A stretch of DNA of 12,754 bases, from the NCBI GenBank assembly GCA_964451365.1, contig CAYVIB010000059.1, positions 1 through 12,754 on the forward strand. The letters run 5' to 3'. The notes below the pieces were generated by a model. It saw only the letters and a program-made list of their open reading frames with translations, was not told where the DNA came from and made no database searches. The position numbers were made by a program, and so were the translations under genes. Of this stretch, positions 1 to 7,802 are shown in pieces; position 1 is the first letter of the stretch; every line of letters begins with the position of its first letter. This DNA is from CAYVIB01 sp964451365 (GTDB taxonomy: Bacteria; Pseudomonadota; Gammaproteobacteria; Pseudomonadales; Cellvibrionaceae).

Positions 1-3000
1 GTATTGATCGCGTTGGCATTACTGACAACTTCTTCCAACTGGGCGGGCATTCGCTGCTCGTTATGCAGGTAATTTCACGCTTGCAGCAACAGGATCTGGC
101 TTTAACCGCCCGCCAGTTTTTTAGTACCCCCCGACTGACCGATTTGGCGAACGCGTTGGAACGTTCCGTTACAACATCTCCCGCCGCATTTAAAGCGCCC
201 GCCAATCTTATTCCCGCGAATTGTGAACATATTGTTCCGGAAATGCTGCCGCTGGTAAACCTGACCGGGGATGAAATTGCGCGAGTCGTTGCGAGTGTCC
301 CCGGTGGTGCGCGCAATGTACAGGACATCTACCCACTGGCGCCGCTTCAGGAAGGAATTTTGTTCCACCATATGATGAGCACGGACGGCGATCCCTACGT
401 GTTGCCCACGTTATTCCGAATCGACGGGAAGAAAGGGGTCAATGATTTTATTGCCGCTTCGGAGTTTATCGTCAATCGTCACGACGTGTTGCGCACGGCG
501 GTACTGTGGGAAGAACTGTCGACACCGGTGCAGGTGGTTTATCGCCAGGCGAGCGTGCCGGTGACCTGGTTGGAATTGAACGATGTAGAAGATATTGAAG
601 CCGGGATGCGTGCCCGCTGCATGCCACAACGGCAAAAGATGGCGCTTGGACAAGCTCCCCTGCTGCGGTTACAAATTGCGGGTGATCCCCAGTCGGAACA
701 GTACTATGTACTGCTGCAATATCATCACATTATTTCCGACCATGTGGGCCTGGAAATAATCCAGAAGGAATGGGCAATTTACCAGGCGGGTCGGGCGGAG
801 CAATTGCCGGTGCCGATTCCATATCGCGAATTTGTTGCACAAGCGAAACACCAGACATCGCGGCATAATGCGAAGCACTTTTTTAGCCGAATACTTGGCG
901 ATGTTGACGAGCCCACCGCGCCGTTTAACGTGCTGGATATTACCGGTGATGGCAGCCGGATTGAGGAGGCGCGAGCTGAAATTCCCATCGACCTCTCGAC
1001 CCGTATTCGCGATATTGCGAAAGCCAAAATGATAAGTCCCGCGGTGCTTTTCCACGCCGCATGGGCATTGGTAGTGGCGCGCAGCAGTGGTCGCGACGAC
1101 ATCGTGTTCGGCACTGTCATGTCGGGGCGACTGCAGGGTACTCCCGGTGCGGAAAACATGTTGGGAGTTTTTGTTAACACCTTGCCGTTGCGAGTGAAGC
1201 TGAAAGCTGTCGAAACGGGCGAACTGATTCGCCAGGTCCAGGAAGCGTTGCGTCATTTGGTGAACTACGAACAGGCACCGTTGGCCCTGGCACAACGTTG
1301 CAGCGGGCTGTCCGGAAACACGCCGCTGTTCACCGCCATGTTGAACTACCGGCATTCCACACTGATAGAAGACACCGATCCCGAAAATACAGACAGTGCA
1401 GGCGAGGGCGCGGAACTGGAACTTCTGTTGGGCCAGGAGCGCACCAATTATCCCGTTAACCTGTCGGTTGATGATTTTGGCCGCGCGTTTTCGCTTGAAG
1501 CGCAAGTGGATCAATCGATTGGTGCCGGGCGTATTCTCGATTATATGCAAACGGCGGTCGCTGATCTCACCGAAGCGCTCGAATCGAACCCGCATCGAAC
1601 GGTGAGTACACTTGCGGTTCTACCGGAAGCCGAGCGCCAACAGTTGTTGACCGACTGGAATAATACCGGTGTGGATTGTCGGACGGACACTTGTATTCAC
1701 GAACTGTTTGAGGTTCAGGCGGAAAATAATCCCGGCGCCGTCGCCGTTGTATTTGAGGGCCAACAGCTCACTTATGGGGAGTTGAACCGGAAGGCAAACC
1801 AGCTTGCGCATTATTTGGTTAATGAAAAGCAGGTGAAGCCGGATACTCTCGTGGGGATTTGTCTCGAGCGCTCTCCGGACATGGTTGTTGCCATTCTCGC
1901 GATTTTAAAAGCGGGGGGCGCCTATGTTCCCCTGGACCCGGAATACCCGCAGGCGCGCCTGGCGTACATGCTGGAGGATGCCAACCTCAACACCGTATTA
2001 ACGCAAACCCATTTGTGCGAAAAAGCGCATCTGAAGGATGGGCAGGCGGTTTGCCTGGACGACGAAAAACTAAGGGGAGAGTTGGAAGCTTATCCGCCAG
2101 CTAATCCCAAATATCAGAATTTAACACCCAACCACCTGGCTTACGTTATCTACACCTCCGGCTCCACCGGCAATCCAAAAGGGGTGATGATTGAGCACGC
2201 CAACCTGGTTAGCACATTAAGTGGCCTGAGCGACTCGTTTGAAGTCACCCCGAAAGACGCCTTTGGCTTTTTAGCGTCCGTTGCATTCGATATCGCCCTG
2301 TTCGAATTATTCCTGACCTTAATCAAAGGCGGCCGATCCATTATTATTGGCCGCGAGGCCTTGTTTGATTTTGATGAGCTGGCGCGGCAGTTACAGGACT
2401 GTACCTTACTGCATGCCGTGCCCAGCCTGATGGCGGAAATCCGTTCCTATAAACACAGCCAATCGTCCAGCTTCGGGAAAATAAGAAAAATCTTTGTCGG
2501 CGGGGATTACGTTCCTCCGAGCCTGCTTCGCAAGTTGGTCGACACCTTTACCGGTGCCGATATTGTGGAACTGTACGGCCCGACCGAATCCACCATCCTG
2601 AGCAGCCACGCCGTGATTAACGAAGAGCTGTTGAATTATCCCAATGCCGTGATTGGAAAAGGGTTGCCCAACCGCTCTCTCTATGTACTTACTTCGGATG
2701 GCGCTCTGACGCCCGTGGGTGTGGCGGGCGAGCTTTGCATCGGTGGCAGTGGGCTTGCGCGCGGGTATTTAAACCGTCCTGAACTAACCGAAGAAAAATT
2801 TATCGTTAATCCATTCCACGACCAAAACAACCCGTCGGGTAGCGAGCGCCTGTACAAAACCGGCGATCTGGTGCGTTGGTTGCCGGACGGGAATCTGGAG
2901 TTTCTGGGGCGCACGGATAACCAGGTAAAAATCCGTGGCTTCAGAATTGAACTGGGTGAAATAGAAAGCCGACTCAACGCGCATGACGATGTTGTTGACG

Positions 3001-6000
3001 CACTCGTGCTGGCCCGGGATTCAGCAGGCAAATCCACCAGCAATACCAAACACCTGATCGCCTATGTGCTTACCGAAGCCATCGATCTGCGGGGCGAAGA
3101 TAAAACGGCACAACACGCACTAACGGAAAGCCTGCGCCACCATGTCAGCCTGACGTTGCCGGAGTATATGGTGCCGTCCGCGTTCGTGTTACTGGCGCAG
3201 TGGCCTTTAACACCGAACGGCAAAGTGGATCGCAAGGCATTGCCGGAACCGGATGTCTCCGGCCAGCAGGAAATCTATGTCGCGCCGCGCACGGAAACCG
3301 AAAAGTTGCTGTGTGAAATCTGGCGGGAGGTGCTGGGTGTCGAGCGTGTCGGTGTTACCGACAACTTCTTCCAACTCGGCGGGCACTCCCTGCTGGTTAT
3401 ACAGGTGATTTCAAAACTGCAACGGCAGGGCGTATCGTTAACAGCACGTCAATTATACAGTGCTCCCAACTTGCATGATTTAGCGGAATCGCTGGATGGC
3501 GCGGCCACCACAACAGCCGCTGCATTCAAAGCACCGGCCAATCTGATTCCCGACGGCTGCGATCATATCGCTCCTGAAATGCTGCCGCTGGTAAACCTGA
3601 AGGAAAAAGAGATAGCGCGAATTGCGGCACGTATCCCCGGCGGCGCGGGCAATGTGCAGGATATTTACCCACTTGCTCCGCTACAGGAAGGAATTTTATT
3701 TCATCACCGGATGAGTACTGAAGGCGATCCTTACGTACTGCCATCGTTGTACAAAATGGATGGTGCCCAGGCGGTGGATAATTTTATTACCGCCTTGCAG
3801 TTTATTATCGATCGTCACGACGTTTTGCGCACGGCGGTATTTTGGCAAGAAGCTTCCGTTCCCGTACAAGTGGTGTGCCGTCAAGCCGTGTTGCCTGTCA
3901 CCTTGTTGGAATTGGATGACGTGGAAGATATCGAGGCTGAAATGCGGGCGCGCTGCGAGCCACAGCGACAAAAAATGGCGCTTGGACGTGCACCGTTAAT
4001 ACAGTTACAGATAGCGCGTGACCGTCATTCGGAAAAGCACATAGTGCTGCTGCAGTATCACCACATTATTTCCGACCATGTGGGCCTGGAAATTATTGAG
4101 AAAGAGGTGGAGTCCTACCTTACGGGACAGGCAGCACACTTGCCGGTTCCAATACCCTATCGTGAATTTGTCGCGCATGTGCAACACCAGGCGTTGCATC
4201 ACAATGCGGAAGCATTTTTCACACGCGTGTTGGGTGACGTTGAAGAACCCACATTGCCATTTAATTTAATGGATATTGCGGGTGACGGAAGCCGCATTGT
4301 AGAAGTCAGCGCTGACGTGCCCGAAAAAACATCCGCAATGATTCGCCGCCTTGGTAAAGAGTTGGCAATGAGCCCCGCGGCCCTTTTCCACGCCGCCTGG
4401 GCCATGGTCGTTGCCGGTTGTAGCGGTCGCGACGATGTGGTGTTCGGCACCATTCTTTCCGGTCGGCTTCAGGGCACGGTGGGCGCGGAAAGCATGCTGG
4501 GAGTATTTATCAATACTTTACCCTTGCGGGTAAATCTGAATAACGTTTCGATCATGGAGCTGATTCGCCAGGTGCAAAATTCGCTGGTGGAGCTGCTGCC
4601 TTACGAGCAGACTCCGCTGGCGGCGGCGCAAAATTGCAGTGGGGTAACGGCAGACCAGCCGCTGTTCAGTGCCGTGTTGAATTATCGCCACCTGACCCGG
4701 CCCGAAACACCCGAGACGGAGCCTGATGCTTCCAGCCACGAAGGGGGCTTCGAATTTCTCTATGGCCAGGAGCGAACAAATTATCCCTTCGTTTTATCCG
4801 TGGATGACATGGGTGAAGGTTTCGCACTGGATGTGCAAGTGGATAGCGCCGTAAACGCCGAACGGATTTTGGCCTACATGCAGACAGCGGTGGCAAGACT
4901 GATCGATGCGCTGGCGTTTTCACCGGAGGAGACGGTAAACGGACTAACCATATTGCCGGATGCGGAGCGTCACCAACTGTTAGTGGATTGGAACAATACC
5001 GCAACGGATTATCCCGAAGGTGTTTGCATTCACCAATTATTTGAAGCGCAGGCGGAAACCGCTCCCGACGCTGTGGCGGTTATCTTTGAAGATCGGCAAC
5101 TCACCTACGGCGAACTGAATCAAAAGGCAAACCAACTGGCGCATTACCTGATTAATGAAAAGCAGGCTGGGCCGGATACGCTGGTGGGTATTTGCATTGA
5201 GCGCTCACTCGAAATGGTGATTGGTATCCTGGCGGTGCTGAAAGCGGGAGGGGCCTACGTTCCGCTGGACCCGGAATATCCCCAGGCGCGCCTGCAATAT
5301 ATGCTGGACGACGCGGACCTCTCCACGGTATTAACGCAGAACCGTTTACGTGGCATGGTTCCGGTGAGCGAGGCCCAGGCCTTGTATCTGGACGATGACA
5401 TTCTGCAGCACCAATTGCAGCAGCAGTCGACACACAATCCGGCAGAATTGATTTTAACCCCAAGCCATTTGGCGTATGTCATTTATACCTCCGGTTCAAC
5501 CGGAAATCCGAAAGGCGTCATGGTGGAACACAGCGCGCTGGTCAACCGTATTGACTGGATGGATCGTCAATACGGTTCGACGCCCGACGATCGCATCCTG
5601 CAAAAAACGCCCTTCAGCTTCGATGTATCGGTCTGGGAATTTATCTGGCCGTTGAGCGTTGGCGCGGCGTTGGTATTGGCCATACCGGGTGGGCATAAAG
5701 ATCCCGCCTACCTGGCGGCGTTGATTCGCGAGCAAGGCATCACCAAGCTGCATTTCGTTCCGTCCATGTTGAGCGGTATGTTGTCATTGGGCGATCTGTC
5801 CCGGTGCGACACATTGCGTCAGGTATTTTGCAGCGGTGAAGCGTTGGCGCCGCATCATGTCGAGCAATTCCGGGCCATGTGTCCGTGGGCGGAGTTGCAC
5901 AATTTGTACGGCCCCACCGAAGCGGCTATCGATGTCAGTTGCTGGGATTGTTCGCAAAGCCTTGCCGGCCTGAACAGTGTTCCCATCGGACGGCCGATCG

Positions 6001-7802
6001 ATAACATCCAGTTGCTTGTGCTCGACCGGCACCTGAACCCGGCTCCCGTGGGCGTGGCTGGTGAATTACATATCGGCGGTGTCGGACTCGCACGCGGATA
6101 TTTACATCGCGCCGATTTGACCGGTGAGAAATTTATTGCCAATCCATTTTATGACAAAACCAACCGCGCAAGCAGCGCGCGCTTGTACAAAACCGGCGAT
6201 CTGGTGCGTTGGCAGCCGGACGGCAATCTGGAGTTCCTGGGGCGAATAGATCACCAGGTCAAAGTCCGCGGTTTCCGCATAGAGCTCGGTGAAATCGAAT
6301 CGTTAATGGCGAAACATCCGGGAGTGCAGGATGCCGTGGTCACGGTAAAAGAATATGCCGGGCAGGACCGCCGGCTTATTGCCTATCTCGTTCCTTCGTT
6401 GCAACAAGCCTCGCCGGTTCGACAGCTACTGCGAATGGAAAAAACCGACCCCGGCATCACTTCCCGGTGTTTCGATCTTCCGAACGGACAAACCGTCTTT
6501 CACCAGAATAACGGCGAAACGGAGTTTGTTTATGAGGAGATTTTTTCCAACAGGATTTACATGAAACACGGCATCACCCTGTGCGACGGCGACTGTATTT
6601 TTGATGTCGGCGCAAACATCGGGTTGTTCAGCCTGTTTGCCGCACAACAGTGCCGGAACGCCGTTATTTATGCGTTTGAACCGCTTCCTCCCGTGTTCGA
6701 TTCTCTGCGCAGGAATGCGAAGATTTACAATCTAAACGCAAAGGTTTACGAATGTGGTTTGTCTGACAAACCCGCACGTGAAACTTTCACCTTTTACCCG
6801 AACAACACGATTATTTCGAGCAGTGTTACCACATCCGAGGAAGCGCGTCAGACAGTGAAGTCGCATTTGTTCAATAAGCAGGATTCAGTCGATACGGCGG
6901 TAAACAGCGACACCATGGACGAAAGCGTTATTGAGGCGCTGTTGGAAGCAAGGCTGGAAACAGAACAGTATGAGTGTCAGCTGAGAACCATTTCCGACAT
7001 TATCGAAGAAAATAGTATCCAGCGGATCGACCTGCTGAAAATCGACGTGGAAAATGGCGAATACCCGGTTCTAAAGGGCATAAAGGAAAATGATTGGCCA
7101 AAGATACGACAGATAGTTATGGAAGTGCACGATGTTGACGGACGCCTGGCAACGATAGTGAATCTGCTGACCGGGCACGGCTTTGAGGTTAATTGCGAGC
7201 AGGATAAGGTTCTGCAAAGCACCACACTCTATAACTTATATGCAACGCGGCCTGAGTGCAAAAGGGTGGTCAATACACCCGGCGGAACGACCGACAAAGC
7301 CGATGCGCAAACCGTATGGACAAGTCGGGTTTCACTCATAGACGGTGTGCGACGCTTTTTGGAAGATCGACTGCCGGAATATATGGTTCCCGCCAGTTTC
7401 GTGCTGCTGAACGATATGCCGCTTACGGCCAACGGCAAGCTCGACCGCAAGGCGCTACCCAAGCTGGCTGTCGCGGGGGAAAACACAAGCTATGTCGCCC
7501 CACGCACTGAAACCGAAAAGGTGCTCTGTGATATATGCCAGCAACTGCTTGGCGTGGAGCGCGTGGGAGTTACCGACAGTTTTTTCCGTTTGGGTGGACA
7601 TTCCCTGCTTGCCACCCGTCTGGTTGCGCAAATTAACAAGCAGTTCAATATAGAAGCGTCATTAAAAGAGATTTTTACTTTTAGAACAGTCGCTGGAATA
7701 GCTGAATACGTTGAAGACCAGTTACAGCTGGACGCGGGCTTGGGCTTGGGGCATCAGAGTGATGAAAATATTAGTATTGAGGCAGAAGTATGGGAAATAT
7801 AA
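1..7802 (+). CDS. Non-ribosomal peptide synthetase, 5'-truncated (T-C/E-A-T-C/E-A[FkbM MT]-T)
   Basis: This multimodular NRPS builds part of a peptide on phosphopantetheine-bearing carrier domains in the cytoplasm. The frame is open from base 3, and carrier-domain residues precede the first ATG (63), so the true start lies upstream. The visible part is 2599 residues. Domain order: T1 (Ser codon 51-53), dual C/E1, A1, T2 (Ser 3387-3389), dual C/E2, A2 interrupted by an FkbM-type methyltransferase, T3 (Ser 7602-7604), then an acidic tail ending in EAEVWEI at the stop. Both A domains carry the A3 motif YTSGSTGNPKG, YGPTE, YKTGD and the A10 lysine (NGKxDRKALP), so both look functional. There is no thioesterase or reductase, so the chain must pass to the next protein. 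The NRPS family and domain order are clear; the peptide product is inferred only. Confidence 0.97.
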   Translation, partial: IDRVGITDNFFQLGGHSLLVMQVISRLQQQDLALTARQFFSTPRLTDLANALERSVTTSPAAFKAPANLIPANCEHIVPEMLPLVNLTGDEIARVVASVPGGARNVQDIYPLAPLQEGILFHHMMSTDGDPYVLPTLFRIDGKKGVNDFIAASEFIVNRHDVLRTAVLWEELSTPVQVVYRQASVPVTWLELNDVEDIEAGMRARCMPQRQKMALGQAPLLRLQIAGDPQSEQYYVLLQYHHIISDHVGLEIIQKEWAIYQAGRAEQLPVPIPYREFVAQAKHQTSRHNAKHFFSRILGDVDEPTAPFNVLDITGDGSRIEEARAEIPIDLSTRIRDIAKAKMISPAVLFHAAWALVVARSSGRDDIVFGTVMSGRLQGTPGAENMLGVFVNTLPLRVKLKAVETGELIRQVQEALRHLVNYEQAPLALAQRCSGLSGNTPLFTAMLNYRHSTLIEDTDPENTDSAGEGAELELLLGQERTNYPVNLSVDDFGRAFSLEAQVDQSIGAGRILDYMQTAVADLTEALESNPHRTVSTLAVLPEAERQQLLTDWNNTGVDCRTDTCIHELFEVQAENNPGAVAVVFEGQQLTYGELNRKANQLAHYLVNEKQVKPDTLVGICLERSPDMVVAILAILKAGGAYVPLDPEYPQARLAYMLEDANLNTVLTQTHLCEKAHLKDGQAVCLDDEKLRGELEAYPPANPKYQNLTPNHLAYVIYTSGSTGNPKGVMIEHANLVSTLSGLSDSFEVTPKDAFGFLASVAFDIALFELFLTLIKGGRSIIIGREALFDFDELARQLQDCTLLHAVPSLMAEIRSYKHSQSSSFGKIRKIFVGGDYVPPSLLRKLVDTFTGADIVELYGPTESTILSSHAVINEELLNYPNAVIGKGLPNRSLYVLTSDGALTPVGVAGELCIGGSGLARGYLNRPELTEEKFIVNPFHDQNNPSGSERLYKTGDLVRWLPDGNLEFLGRTDNQVKIRGFRIELGEIESRLNAHDDVVDALVLARDSAGKSTSNTKHLIAYVLTEAIDLRGEDKTAQHALTESLRHHVSLTLPEYMVPSAFVLLAQWPLTPNGKVDRKALPEPDVSGQQEIYVAPRTETEKLLCEIWREVLGVERVGVTDNFFQLGGHSLLVIQVISKLQRQGVSLTARQLYSAPNLHDLAESLDGAATTTAAAFKAPANLIPDGCDHIAPEMLPLVNLKEKEIARIAARIPGGAGNVQDIYPLAPLQEGILFHHRMSTEGDPYVLPSLYKMDGAQAVDNFITALQFIIDRHDVLRTAVFWQEASVPVQVVCRQAVLPVTLLELDDVEDIEAEMRARCEPQRQKMALGRAPLIQLQIARDRHSEKHIVLLQYHHIISDHVGLEIIEKEVESYLTGQAAHLPVPIPYREFVAHVQHQALHHNAEAFFTRVLGDVEEPTLPFNLMDIAGDGSRIVEVSADVPEKTSAMIRRLGKELAMSPAALFHAAWAMVVAGCSGRDDVVFGTILSGRLQGTVGAESMLGVFINTLPLRVNLNNVSIMELIRQVQNSLVELLPYEQTPLAAAQNCSGVTADQPLFSAVLNYRHLTRPETPETEPDASSHEGGFEFLYGQERTNYPFVLSVDDMGEGFALDVQVDSAVNAERILAYMQTAVARLIDALAFSPEETVNGLTILPDAERHQLLVDWNNTATDYPEGVCIHQLFEAQAETAPDAVAVIFEDRQLTYGELNQKANQLAHYLINEKQAGPDTLVGICIERSLEMVIGILAVLKAGGAYVPLDPEYPQARLQYMLDDADLSTVLTQNRLRGMVPVSEAQALYLDDDILQHQLQQQSTHNPAELILTPSHLAYVIYTSGSTGNPKGVMVEHSALVNRIDWMDRQYGSTPDDRILQKTPFSFDVSVWEFIWPLSVGAALVLAIPGGHKDPAYLAALIREQGITKLHFVPSMLSGMLSLGDLSRCDTLRQVFCSGEALAPHHVEQFRAMCPWAELHNLYGPTEAAIDVSCWDCSQSLAGLNSVPIGRPIDNIQLLVLDRHLNPAPVGVAGELHIGGVGLARGYLHRADLTGEKFIANPFYDKTNRASSARLYKTGDLVRWQPDGNLEFLGRIDHQVKVRGFRIELGEIESLMAKHPGVQDAVVTVKEYAGQDRRLIAYLVPSLQQASPVRQLLRMEKTDPGITSRCFDLPNGQTVFHQNNGETEFVYEEIFSNRIYMKHGITLCDGDCIFDVGANIGLFSLFAAQQCRNAVIYAFEPLPPVFDSLRRNAKIYNLNAKVYECGLSDKPARETFTFYPNNTIISSSVTTSEEARQTVKSHLFNKQDSVDTAVNSDTMDESVIEALLEARLETEQYECQLRTISDIIEENSIQRIDLLKIDVENGEYPVLKGIKENDWPKIRQIVMEVHDVDGRLATIVNLLTGHGFEVNCEQDKVLQSTTLYNLYATRPECKRVVNTPGGTTDKADAQTVWTSRVSLIDGVRRFLEDRLPEYMVPASFVLLNDMPLTANGKLDRKALPKLAVAGENTSYVAPRTETEKVLCDICQQLLGVERVGVTDSFFRLGGHSLLATRLVAQINKQFNIEASLKEIFTFRTVAGIAEYVEDQLQLDAGLGLGHQSDENISIEAEVWEI
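3..167 (+). other. Carrier (T/PCP) domain T1, 5'-truncated, of the preceding module
   Basis: The first visible codons spell VGITDNFFQLGGHSLL, the phosphopantetheine attachment motif; the modified serine is codon 51-53. The N-terminal half of the domain lies outside the window. Its continuation (LTARQFF...LTDLANALE) closely resembles T2 and T4, the other two carriers that precede dual C/E domains. The amino acid it carries is set by an A domain upstream of the window. Confidence 0.92.
240..1625 (+). other. Dual condensation/epimerization domain C/E1
   Basis: Dual C/E domains invert the upstream aminoacyl residue and then form the peptide bond. Evidence: the preceding stretch EMLPLVNL and the core NVQDIYPLAPLQEGILFHH are characteristic of this subtype. 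The extra N-terminal motif HH[I/L]xxxxGD appears as HHMMSTDGD (codons 366-392), with Met in the I/L position. The main catalytic motif is HHIISDH (codons 723-743), with His where ordinary C domains have Gly; all three dual domains here share this. It should epimerize the residue on T1 and join it to the A1 residue. No separate E domain is present. Confidence 0.88.
726..757 (+). repeat. 32-base identical segment shared by C/E1 and C/E2 (copy 1)
   Basis: The DNA around the second catalytic motif (second His of HHIISDHVGLE onwards) is identical to 4062-4093 over 32 bases, including third codon positions. C/E3 has the same protein pattern but different codons. This points to duplication or gene conversion between the first two dual domains. 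Confidence 0.75.
1692..3245 (+). other. Adenylation domain A1, specificity uncertain (possibly arylglycine)
   Basis: It activates an amino acid with ATP and loads it on T2. Motifs: YTSGSTGNPKG (2151-2183), FDIALFE (2286-2306), LYGPTES (2571-2591), YKTGDLVRW (from 2853), GRTDNQVKIRGFRIELGEIE (A8), NGKVDRKALP (3216-3245). Aligning by eye to GrsA positions 235, 236, 239, 278, 299, 301, 322, 330, 331 and 517 gives D-I-F-H-F-G-L-I-L-K. From memory, the nearest published code is the 4-hydroxyphenylglycine code DIFHLGLLCK (7 of 10 positions). The domain is intact; the substrate call is weak. Confidence 0.9.
2856..2879 (+). repeat. 24-base identical segment in the A7 motif of A1, A2 and A3
   Basis: The codons for KTGDLVRW are identical, without a synonymous change, in A1 (2856-2879), A2 (6189-6212) and A3 (10571-10594). 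Flanking codons differ. It is a candidate recombination or conversion patch within the adenylation domains, although a strongly constrained motif could also explain part of it. Confidence 0.7.
3276..3500 (+). other. Carrier (T/PCP) domain T2
   Basis: It runs from YVAPRTETEK to the end of the domain near SLDG, with DNFFQLGGHSLL; the phosphopantetheinylated Ser is codon 3387-3389. It carries the A1 residue and presents it to C/E2. In sequence it groups with T1 and T4, not with T3. Confidence 0.92.
3576..4958 (+). other. Dual condensation/epimerization domain C/E2
   Basis: It has the same architecture as C/E1: EMLPLVNL, QDIYPLAPLQEGILFHH, HHRMSTEGD (codons 3702-3728) and HHIISDH (codons 4059-4079). 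It should epimerize the A1 residue on T2 and condense it with serine from A2. The residue after the first HH pair is Arg, not the Ile/Leu of the consensus nor the Met of C/E1 and C/E3. It is very similar to C/E1 at the protein level, with a 32-base identical DNA stretch around the second catalytic motif. Confidence 0.88.
4062..4093 (+). repeat. 32-base identical segment shared by C/E1 and C/E2 (copy 2)
   Basis: This is the second copy of the identical segment found at 726-757, at the equivalent place in C/E2. The surrounding protein sequence of the two domains is also highly similar. Confidence 0.75.
5025..7460 (+). other. Serine adenylation domain A2, interrupted by a methyltransferase between A8 and A9
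   Basis: Core motifs: YTSGSTGNPKG (5484-5516), FDVSVWE (5619-5639), LYGPTEA (5904-5924), YKTGD (from 6186), GRIDHQVKVRGFRIELGEIE (A8, 6240-6299). After LIAYLVP (ending 6395) the C-terminal subdomain is broken by about 310 residues of methyltransferase. It resumes at SLIDGVRRFLEDRLPEYMVP and ends in NGKLDRKALP with the A10 lysine (7431-7460). The pocket read by eye is D-V-W-H-F-S-L-I-D-K, a classical serine code. The domain therefore probably activates L-Ser and loads T3, with the inserted domain methylating it. Confidence 0.92.
6396..7331 (+). other. FkbM-family SAM-dependent methyltransferase domain embedded in A2
   Basis: This in-frame insertion has a Rossmann-type SAM-binding motif, IFDVGANIGLFSLFAA (FDVGANIG at 6600-6623); an acidic second-strand motif, YAFEPL (6669-6686); and the FkbM signature RIDLLKIDVENGEYPVLKGI (7023-7082). 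It ends in a typical EVHDVDGR ... LYNLYATR segment. FkbM enzymes are best known as O-methyltransferases, as in FK506 biosynthesis, so side-chain O-methylation of the serine activated by the host A domain is the simplest role. The insertion point between A8 and A9 is a known site for methyltransferases in interrupted A domains. The family is clear; the methylated atom is inferred. Confidence 0.88.
7491..7723 (+). other. Carrier (T/PCP) domain T3
   Basis: It runs from YVAPRTETEK with DSFFRLGGHSLLATRLV; the attachment Ser is codon 7602-7604. Its second half (INKQFNIEASLKEIFTF...VAGIAEYV) belongs to the common carrier type and differs from T1, T2 and T4. It carries the (methylated) serine and is the last catalytic domain of the first protein, so its partner is the condensation domain of the second protein. 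Confidence 0.93.
7724..7799 (+). other. C-terminal docking tail of the first NRPS
   Basis: After T3 the protein ends with about 25 residues containing a flexible Gly-rich stretch (LDAGLGLGHQS) and an acidic end, DENISIEAEVWEI. Short acidic tails of this kind are the known partners of TubC-type N-terminal docking domains, to which they bind as an added beta strand. The next protein starts with such a domain, which makes the assignment coherent, but it is inferred from context and composition. Confidence 0.6.
7779..7782 (+). promoter_or_regulatory. Ribosome binding site (GAGG) of the second NRPS gene
   Basis: GAGG lies seven bases before ATG 7790, a normal Shine-Dalgarno spacing. It sits inside the last codons of the upstream gene, so the second gene is probably translated by coupling, which would keep the two giant subunits in balanced supply. 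No promoter or terminator is visible between the genes. Confidence 0.6.

Noticed and set aside
63..65. ATG at 63 as the start of the first gene
   Set aside because: The same frame is open from base 3 and encodes the core of a carrier domain before this ATG. The gene starts outside the window.
669..1595. Minus-strand open frame of 308 codons
   Set aside because: It lies wholly within C/E1, has no recognisable domain, and is a shadow of the coding strand. The same applies to the other antisense and out-of-frame openings throughout the window.
240..1625. Stand-alone epimerization domain
   Set aside because: The stretch carries the dual C/E N-terminal motif and leads directly into an A domain. 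There is no separate condensation domain that an E domain would need, so a dual C/E domain fits better.
6396..7331. Methyltransferase as a separate gene or a mobile insertion that broke A2
   Set aside because: The frame is continuous through both edges, and the A-domain C-terminal motifs (LPEYMVP, NGKLDRKALP) resume intact after it. No inverted repeats or target duplication are visible. It is an embedded domain.
7724..7799. Thioesterase or other release domain at the end of the first protein
   Set aside because: Only about 25 residues follow the carrier domain and they lack any GxSxG-type motif. They fit a docking tail.
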